Positions 14,831-19,984 of a stretch of 19,984 bases of DNA are shown in pieces. Source of the stretch: DAOVIY01 sp964441595. GTDB taxonomy: Bacteria; Patescibacteriota; Minisyncoccia; UBA6257. The stretch spans positions 1 through 19,984 of the forward strand of contig CAYTXM010000010.1 of the NCBI GenBank assembly GCA_964441595.1. Direction: 5' to 3'. Both the position numbers and the translations under genes were made by a program. A model generated the notes under the pieces. The model saw nothing but the letters and a program-made list of their open reading frames with translations. It was not told the origin of the DNA and ran no database searches. Every line of letters begins with the position of its first letter. Positions within the stretch are counted from its first letter, which is position 1.

Positions 14831-14892
14831 GAACCTCTTTCGCTCCGCTCAAGAGAACCTTGTTTCTCACTTTGTTTAAAATAAGTTATATT

Positions 14893-14903
14893 TATGCTAA
14901 AAT
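14893..14903 (+). promoter_or_regulatory. Extended -10 element before the MBL-fold gene
   Basis: TATGCTAAAAT, identical to the element at 4998-5008, with TAAAAT at 14898-14903. The ATG is only 9 nt beyond the -10, so the transcript would be essentially leaderless. The -35 is weak (TTTAAA at 14875-14880). The preceding 14831-14870 holds two copies of GAACCT and short imperfect inverted repeats around TCGCTCCGCTC, not a clear terminator. Confidence 0.5.
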
Positions 14904-14912
14904 AAAAATATT

Positions 14913-15521
14913 ATGATTATCCAATGGTTTGGTAATTCTTGTTTTCGCGTTGACAGCAAAAATAAAATTATTGCCATTAATCCTTATCCTGAATCAACAA
15001 CAGGATTAAAGTCTCCACGATTTAAATCTGACATTCTTTTAATCCCATATCAACAAGAAAACGACAAAAACAAAAGTTCTATTATGGGAGAACCATTAAC
15101 CCTTGAAGGGCCTGGGGAAATAGAAACAAAAGGGATTTTTATTGAAGGGATAGCGCAAAAATCCAATACAATTTATCTTATAAAATCAGAGGGCGTAACA
15201 CTTTGCCATTTAGGAAATTTGGAAAACAAGGATCTAAAAGAAGAGCTCTTAGAAAAAGTCGCAAATGTTGATATTCTTCTTATTCCTATAGGAGGATATG
15301 GTACCATAAATTACGAGGAAGCAATTTTTTTAATTAACCAAATAGAACCTAAAATAATTATCCCTATGCATTATGCTTTGCCTAATTTAAAAATTAAATT
15401 AGACTCACTTGATAAATTCCTTAAGGCCATAAGTAAAAAAGCAGAAACTTTGGATAAATTAGTTATTAGAAAAAATAATTTACCAGGAGAGACAAAATTA
15501 ATAGTACTTAATAAACAGTAA
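14913..15521 (+). CDS. Metallo-beta-lactamase-fold protein (UlaG-like, COG2220) lacking the HxHxDH motif
   Basis: 202 residues of the UlaG-like branch of the MBL-fold superfamily, normally metal-dependent hydrolases. Framework visible: IIQWFGNSCFRVDSKNKIIAINPY, SPRFKSDILLI, EPLTLEGPGEIETKGIFIEGI, NTIYLIKSEGVTLCHLGNL, VDILLIPIGG and IEPKIIIPMHYALPNLKIKLD, all in the family order. But where members have THxHxDH just after the DI(V/L)L(V) strand, this protein has IPYQQEND (44-51), so the three histidines and the aspartate are lost. The loop that usually carries another His (FHD) is shortened to AQKSN, and HLGD has become HLGN (99-102). Only H153 of the metal ligands clearly remains. The gene is intact and without stops, so it looks like a conserved non-catalytic derivative; its role is unknown. 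Confidence 0.85.
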   Translation: MIIQWFGNSCFRVDSKNKIIAINPYPESTTGLKSPRFKSDILLIPYQQENDKNKSSIMGEPLTLEGPGEIETKGIFIEGIAQKSNTIYLIKSEGVTLCHLGNLENKDLKEELLEKVANVDILLIPIGGYGTINYEEAIFLINQIEPKIIIPMHYALPNLKIKLDSLDKFLKAISKKAETLDKLVIRKNNLPGETKLIVLNKQ

Positions 15522-15526
15522 GCTTT

Positions 15527-15592
15527 AGGTTCGGAGAATTGTTTCAAAAACACGCTAATCGCTATAGTTTTTTCAACAATATCTCCGAACCT
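15527..15592 (+). repeat. 66-nt inverted repeat (long hairpin) before gyrA
   Basis: Left arm AGGTTCGGAGA plus ATTGTT (15527-15543) pairs with AACAAT plus TCTCCGAACCT (15575-15592), giving 11 and 6 pairs separated by one unpaired A (15581). Inside, AAAAAC (15546-15551) pairs with GTTTTT (15567-15572). No T-run follows on either strand, so it is not a typical terminator. It begins 6 nt after the MBL-gene stop and its right arm fills the spacer of a likely gyrA promoter. Confidence 0.85.
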
Positions 15593-15598
15593 TATAAA
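15571..15598 (+). promoter_or_regulatory. Candidate gyrA promoter overlapping the inverted repeat
   Basis: TTTCAA (15571-15576), a 16-nt spacer and TATAAA (15593-15598). The spacer is the right arm of the inverted repeat. The leader to the ATG at 15634 would be about 30 nt. The match is imperfect. Confidence 0.35.
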
Positions 15599-15633
15599 AA
15601 TATTCGCGTTAAATTCGTAATTTGTTAATTTCT

Positions 15634-18099
15634 ATGAAAGAGAGAAAAGAAGAAAAAAAAGAAAAATCTCAATCAATTCAACCAAGAGGTATAGCTGAAG
15701 AACTTAGGGAGTCCTATTTAGATTATGCTATGTCTATTATTATTTCCCGCGCATTGCCTGATGTTCGTGACGGACTCAAACCAGTGCAAAGACGAATTCT
15801 TTTTGCTATGCATGAATTAGGATTAGGTTCTGGTTCAAAATCTAGAAAATCAGCCACAGTAGTTGGAGATACATTAGGAAAATATCATCCACATAGTGAC
15901 ATTGCAGTTTATGACGCTTTAGTAAGAATGGCCCAAGACTTTTCATTGCGTTACCCTTTGGTTAAGGGACAAGGAAATTTTGGTAGCGTTGATGGGGACC
16001 CAGCAGCTGCTATGAGATATACTGAGGTAAAATTAACTCCTTTAGCCGAGGAACTATTGGAAGATTTGGAAAAAGAAACTGTGAATTTTATACCTAATTA
16101 TGACGGAACAAGAACAGAACCTAAATACCTACCGGCAAAATTACCACAGCTTATACTAAACGGAACTATGGGTATTGCCGTAGGAATGGCAACGAATATT
16201 CTTCCCCACAATCTAAGAGAAGTAGTAGATGCCATTATATATTTAATAGATCGTCCACACGCTTCGGTTGAGGATTTAATGAATTTTATCAAAGGCCCTG
16301 ATTTTCCAACAGGAGGAATCATCTTTAGTAAACAAAATATTTTGGAAGCTTATGCAAATGGAAAAGGCAAAATAATTTGTCGGGCCAGAACAGAAATTAT
16401 AGAAGATAAAATAAAAAAGATAATTATTACAGAAATTCCGTATCAGGTAAATAAAGCTGAGCTAATAACTCATATTGCTCATTTAGTGGAAGAAAAAAGA
16501 ATTGAAGGAATAAAAGATCTTAGAGATGAATCTGATAAAGAAGGGCTCAGAATTGTTATTGAATTAAAAAACAATGTAATTCCAAAAAGAATTCTCAATC
16601 AATTATTTAAGTTCACTCCATTGGAAAAGAATTTTCATTTAAATATGCTGGCTTTGACAGAAAATGGATTACAACCTCAGGTTCTCTCAATAAAAGATAT
16701 CTTGGAAGAATATGTCACACATCGAAAAGATATTGTGAAAAGACGCATTGAATATTTACTTAAAAAAACAAGGGAAAGAGCGCATATATTGGAAGGGCTT
16801 TCAAAAGCGCTAAATCATATTGATAGTATTATCAAATTAATAAAATCTTCGGAAAATAAAGAGGGTGCGCAGAAAAAACTTATAGCAAAATACCGCTTTA
16901 GCGAAATTCAGGCAAACGCTATCTTAGAGATGAAACTTCAAAATCTGGCAAAACTGGAAAAAAAGAGACTGGAACAAGAATTGACAGAAAAACAAAAATT
17001 AATAAAAGAATATTCATTAATTTTAAAAGAACCAAAAAAGATTTCTAATATTATTAAAGAAGAGATTAAAAAACTAAAAGAAAAATATGGGGATGAACGA
17101 CGAACAGAAGTCAAAGTATATCTGCCTGAAGCCATTACTGAGGAGCAACTTATTCCATCACAAGAAACATTAATTGCTCTTTCCCAAAATGGATATGTAA
17201 AACGATTTAATCCGAATGTTTTACGTGGACAAAAAAGAGGAGGAAAAGGAGTCATTGCTTATGAAGCAAAAAGTGAAGAAGATATTTTGACTCATCTTGT
17301 TTCTTGTAATACAAGGGATGAAATTTTGTTCTTTACTGACCGAGGGCGTCTTTTTAAATTACGCTCTTTCGAAATTACAGAAACTTCCCGCACGTCACGC
17401 GGAAAAACAATTCAAAATTATCTAAACCTTAATCCTGAAGAAAAGATTATTGTTTTGTTAAATTATCCTTCAAAACAAACAGAAATTGCTTCCACTTATC
17501 TATTAATGGCTACAGAAAAAGGCATAATTAAAAAAAGCCTACTAAAAGAATATGACAATATTCGCAAAGGAGGAATCATAGCCTTAAAACTTATAAAAGA
17601 TGACAAACTTATCGGCGCCGCTTTATGTAATAAGAATGATGAAATAATTTTAACTACTAATAAAGGGCAGTCTATACGTTTTTCTGAAAAAGATGCCAGA
17701 GCGATTGGCCGTTCCGCAAGTGGGGTAATAGGAATAAAACTTTCTAATAGTGACAATGTAGTTAGTTTAATTGTTGTCAAAGCAGAAGAAGAAAAAACAA
17801 AAAAACAAATTTTTGTAATTAGTGAGAATGGGTTTGGTAAAAGAACAAACTTAAAAGAATATAGAAAACAAAAAAGAGGGGGACATGGAACAAGAACAAT
17901 GAAAATCACGACAAAAACAGGAGACCTTATAAAATCCTGCTTAGTAGAAGGTGAAGAATCTTTAATTGCCGTTTCTCAAAAAGGACAAATCCTTAAAGCC
18001 CCTCTTAAGGGCATATCCATTTTGAAACGCTCCACCCAAGGAGTAAGAATTATGAGATTAGATGAGAGGGATAAAATCGCTGCGATTACTCTATTATAA
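15634..18099 (+). CDS. gyrA: DNA gyrase subunit A
   Basis: Breakage-reunion subunit of gyrase (with GyrB), which introduces negative supercoils. 821 residues from ATG 15634; a TTG at 15622 is in frame but adds only four unsupported residues. A charged N-terminal tail leads into RGIAEELRESYLDYAMSIII and LPDVRDGLKPVQRRILFAM. The catalytic tyrosine is Y129 in AAMRYTEVKL. The tower and coiled-coil regions follow, then the C-terminal beta-pinwheel with GyrA-box QKRGGKG at 533-539, which identifies GyrA rather than ParC. The quinolone-pocket stretch reads HPHSDIAVYD (85-94): Ile90 is at the E. coli Ser83 position and Ser88 at Gly81, while Asp94 (Asp87) is kept. gyrB is not in the window. No Shine-Dalgarno. 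Confidence 0.96.
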   Translation: MKERKEEKKEKSQSIQPRGIAEELRESYLDYAMSIIISRALPDVRDGLKPVQRRILFAMHELGLGSGSKSRKSATVVGDTLGKYHPHSDIAVYDALVRMAQDFSLRYPLVKGQGNFGSVDGDPAAAMRYTEVKLTPLAEELLEDLEKETVNFIPNYDGTRTEPKYLPAKLPQLILNGTMGIAVGMATNILPHNLREVVDAIIYLIDRPHASVEDLMNFIKGPDFPTGGIIFSKQNILEAYANGKGKIICRARTEIIEDKIKKIIITEIPYQVNKAELITHIAHLVEEKRIEGIKDLRDESDKEGLRIVIELKNNVIPKRILNQLFKFTPLEKNFHLNMLALTENGLQPQVLSIKDILEEYVTHRKDIVKRRIEYLLKKTRERAHILEGLSKALNHIDSIIKLIKSSENKEGAQKKLIAKYRFSEIQANAILEMKLQNLAKLEKKRLEQELTEKQKLIKEYSLILKEPKKISNIIKEEIKKLKEKYGDERRTEVKVYLPEAITEEQLIPSQETLIALSQNGYVKRFNPNVLRGQKRGGKGVIAYEAKSEEDILTHLVSCNTRDEILFFTDRGRLFKLRSFEITETSRTSRGKTIQNYLNLNPEEKIIVLLNYPSKQTEIASTYLLMATEKGIIKKSLLKEYDNIRKGGIIALKLIKDDKLIGAALCNKNDEIILTTNKGQSIRFSEKDARAIGRSASGVIGIKLSNSDNVVSLIVVKAEEEKTKKQIFVISENGFGKRTNLKEYRKQKRGGHGTRTMKITTKTGDLIKSCLVEGEESLIAVSQKGQILKAPLKGISILKRSTQGVRIMRLDERDKIAAITLL

Positions 18100-18106
18100 A
18101 AGAATT

Positions 18107-18115
18107 TGATATAAT
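18107..18115 (+). promoter_or_regulatory. Extended -10 element before the methyltransferase gene
   Basis: TGATATAAT with TATAAT at 18110-18115 and TG two bases before it. The leader to the ATG at 18133 would be about 11 nt. No good -35 is visible, and read-through from gyrA is equally possible because no terminator follows gyrA. Confidence 0.4.
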
Positions 18116-18132
18116 AATATAATATAAATATT

Positions 18133-18672
18133 ATGGCATCTTTCCTCAATCCAGATGAAATAGTTAAAACCTTTCCTTTAAAAGAAGGGATGACTGTTGC
18201 TGATTTTGGCAGTGGCGCAGGATATTTTAGTTTGGCAATGGCAAAATGTTTAAAACCTTCTGGAAGAGTAATAGCTCTTGATATTTGGAAACCTTCATTA
18301 GAAGCTTTGGAATTCCGCTCTAAATTAGAGGGGCTTTTTAATATTATAGAACCCCGTTGGGCAAATTTAGAAGATACACGGGGAAGTAATTTGCCTAACG
18401 ATTCCTGCGATTTAGTTTTAATATCTAATATCCTCTTCGAAGCTGAGAAAAAAGAAAATTTAATTCAAGAAGCAAAAAGGGTATTAAAATTGGAGGGTTA
18501 TTTAGTCCTTATAGAATGGTACCCCGATAAACTGCCTTCACAAAAAAAACTTTACCCAATTAACAAAGACGAAAGCGCTAATTTATTAGAAAAATCTGGT
18601 TTTCGAGTAGAAAGAGAATTGTCTTTGGGATTAACCCATTATGGATTTTTAACAAAATTAGTAGATAAATGA
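18133..18672 (+). CDS. Class I SAM-dependent methyltransferase
   Basis: 179 residues with a Rossmann-fold methyltransferase core of the Methyltransf_11/UbiE-like type. Motif I is VADFGSGAGYFSLAMA (22-37, SAM-binding Gly-rich loop), followed by the acidic end of strand 2 in VIALDIW (about 44-50), motif II-like CDLVLISNILFEAEKKENLIQEAKRVLKLEGYLVLIEWYP, and a C-terminal LLEKSGFRVERELSLG. It seems complete but small. The substrate cannot be inferred. The TGA stop overlaps the ATG of the next gene (ATGA), which suggests coupling to the solute-binding protein. This TGA stop shows UGA is not read as an amino acid here. Confidence 0.9.
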   Translation: MASFLNPDEIVKTFPLKEGMTVADFGSGAGYFSLAMAKCLKPSGRVIALDIWKPSLEALEFRSKLEGLFNIIEPRWANLEDTRGSNLPNDSCDLVLISNILFEAEKKENLIQEAKRVLKLEGYLVLIEWYPDKLPSQKKLYPINKDESANLLEKSGFRVERELSLGLTHYGFLTKLVDK

Positions 18673-19979
18673 CATTAACAATACGCCAAAAGAAAATTCT
18701 ATTAATTGCCGGCTTAATTATTATTTCCATTGCTTTTTTGGGAATAAGATTCCATAAGACGAAACCAACACCTGTTAGTTTGGAAATTTGGGGAATATTA
18801 GATGATTCTAAAACATTTTTACCGATAATTGATAATTTTCAAAAAAAATATCCTTATACTCGCATTAATTATACGCTGAAAGATGAAAGCACTTATCACG
18901 AAGATCTCTTAAAGGCTTTTAGCGACAATCAAGCTCCTGATATCTTTATGCTTTGGAACAGCAATCTTCCTTACTATGAAAATAAAATTGCTAACTTAGA
19001 TTTAAAAAAAGACAAGGACTTAAACTTATTTGACTTAAATCAAACCTATCCTCAAATAGCAAAAAACGAACTGATAAAAGGCGATTATTTGCTCGGCATT
19101 CCTCTATATATTGATAATTTAGCTCTCTATTACAATCAAGATATTTTTAATTATTATAATATCGCTCTTCCACCTGCCACATGGGAAGAAGTTCTTAACT
19201 TAATTTCCAGTTTGCGTAGAATCAACAATCAAGGACAGATTACGCGAGCAGCAATAGCATTGGGATCTCCTTATAATGTCCGATGGAACTTTGATATTTT
19301 ATCGGCCTTAATGATGCAATATGGCAGTAATATTGTTGATATAGATAAAAAACAAACGACTTTTAAATATGACATATTGGTAGATAGTAAAAAAATATTT
19401 CCTGGTGAAGAAGCATTAAAATTTTATACTCAATTTAGCGATTCCCGTTCTCGTTATTATACCTGGAATGATAATTTTACTGATTCAGTAATTGCTTTTA
19501 GTAAAGGAGAAACTGCTATGTTAATCGGATACAATCAAGCTGAAAAGATTATAAAAGAGTATAACCCTAACCTTAATTATGATATTGCGTCTTTGCCACA
19601 ATTTACTGCCTATTCTAACAAGATAAATTATGGAGACACAATGAGTTTGGTGGTTTCTCAATATTCAAAACATTCTGAAGAATGCTGGCAATTTTTAAAA
19701 TTTCTTTCACAAAAGGATGTTGCTAATTTTTATTATCTTCAAACAAAAAATCCTCCTGCCCGTTTAGATTTAATTCAAAATTATATTAACGAACCTATTA
19801 ATGGAATATTTATAAGACAAATTCTATTAAGCCAAAATTGGCATCAATATAATTTTCAAGAAATAACAAAAATATTTCAGGAAATGATAGAAGATGTTAC
19901 TAATAAAGGCAAAACTCCAATTCAGGCAATAATTACTGCGACTGATAGAATTAATTTTTTCTGGAATAAAAAACAATAA
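18669..19979 (+). CDS. Membrane-anchored extracellular solute-binding protein (family 1)
   Basis: 436 residues of the bacterial extracellular solute-binding protein family 1 (sugar/oligosaccharide type). A basic N-terminus and hydrophobic helix (about 8-26) are followed by the typical opening VSLEIWGILDDSKTFLPIIDNFQKKYP, APDIFMLWNSN, LGIPLYIDNLALYYNQDIF, ALPPATWEEVLNLISSLRR, AFSKGETAMLIGYNQAE and the late SEECWQFLKFLSQKDVANFYYLQT. There is no Cys after the hydrophobic segment, so it is not a lipoprotein; it should remain as an N-terminally anchored protein. The cognate permease and ATPase genes are not adjacent within the window. The gene overlaps the methyltransferase stop by 4 nt and ends just before the window edge. 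Confidence 0.9.
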   Translation: MTLTIRQKKILLIAGLIIISIAFLGIRFHKTKPTPVSLEIWGILDDSKTFLPIIDNFQKKYPYTRINYTLKDESTYHEDLLKAFSDNQAPDIFMLWNSNLPYYENKIANLDLKKDKDLNLFDLNQTYPQIAKNELIKGDYLLGIPLYIDNLALYYNQDIFNYYNIALPPATWEEVLNLISSLRRINNQGQITRAAIALGSPYNVRWNFDILSALMMQYGSNIVDIDKKQTTFKYDILVDSKKIFPGEEALKFYTQFSDSRSRYYTWNDNFTDSVIAFSKGETAMLIGYNQAEKIIKEYNPNLNYDIASLPQFTAYSNKINYGDTMSLVVSQYSKHSEECWQFLKFLSQKDVANFYYLQTKNPPARLDLIQNYINEPINGIFIRQILLSQNWHQYNFQEITKIFQEMIEDVTNKGKTPIQAIITATDRINFFWNKKQ

Positions 19980-19984
19980 ACATA

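Noticed and set aside
14821..14892. Possible terminator or mobile-element end after the ABC permease (GAACCT repeats, TCGCTCCGCTC)
   Set aside because: Stems are only about 5 bp with no U-run. GAACCT also appears in the gyrA hairpin on the other side of the MBL gene, but the match is too short to propose a transposable unit.
15622..15633. TTG start of gyrA
   Set aside because: It adds four residues with no support; the ATG at 15634 is the simpler choice.
16938..17909. Minus-strand open frames within gyrA
   Set aside because: Shadows of a well-identified gene; no recognisable domains and unnatural Ser/Phe-rich composition.
1..19984. CRISPR array, insertion sequence, prophage, or anti-phage system
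   Set aside because: No regularly spaced repeats, transposase, integrase or defence genes were seen; the window is housekeeping sequence.

Overview
The window looks like a chromosomal segment of an ultra-small, AT-rich bacterium of the Candidate Phyla Radiation (Patescibacteria, most likely Parcubacteria-like). This is inference from style: stripped-down housekeeping proteins (a 492-residue IF-2 without the usual long N-terminus, an 86-residue S15), very short intergenic gaps, no Shine-Dalgarno sequence at any start I inspected, AT-rich starts with little or no leader, and tRNA genes mostly lacking encoded CCA. UGA acts as a stop in at least one gene (the methyltransferase, 18670-18672), which argues against the UGA=Gly code of Gracilibacteria/SR1.

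Layout. 1-1753 (minus): the N-terminal third of ftsH, cut by the window edge, and a membrane-anchored Pro-rich protein interrupted by a 100-N assembly gap. 1766-4775 (minus): operon rpsO - NYN-domain nuclease - pnp, an RNA-metabolism unit. 4788-4961 (minus): tRNA-Ser(GCT) with its own promoter and terminator. 4981-5620 (plus): a secreted 3D-domain protein with a strong promoter, a hairpin at the mRNA 5' end and a terminator. 5623-7560 (minus): a mixed unit tRNA-Arg, tRNA-Lys, tRNA-Ser(TGA), infB, tRNA-Cys, tRNA-Leu. 7565-11845 (plus): cca, tRNA-Pro, uppP, argS, packed almost without gaps. 11789-14830 (plus): tRNA-Gly, trpS, ABC exporter ATPase and permease. 14893-15521 (plus): a metallo-beta-lactamase-fold protein that has lost its metal-binding motif. 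15527-18099 (plus): a 66-nt inverted repeat followed by gyrA. 18110-19979 (plus): a small methyltransferase overlapping a membrane-anchored extracellular solute-binding protein.

Theme. Most of the window serves translation and RNA turnover: eight tRNAs, two aminoacyl-tRNA synthetases, the CCA-adding enzyme, IF-2, S15, PNPase and a probable RNase. The CCA-adding enzyme fits the tRNAs, since seven of eight lack a genomic CCA. The tRNA genes sit between or directly beside protein genes with spacers of 0-20 nt, so tRNA excision by RNase P/RNase Z would itself create mRNA ends with near-zero leaders. I see no CRISPR array, insertion sequence, phage or toxin/defence cassette. The points most worth following are the tRNA-punctuated transcripts, the C33 in tRNA-Pro(CGG), the metal-site-less MBL protein, and the large inverted repeat overlapping the likely gyrA promoter. 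No stretch longer than about 130 bp, apart from the N gap, is without an assigned gene.
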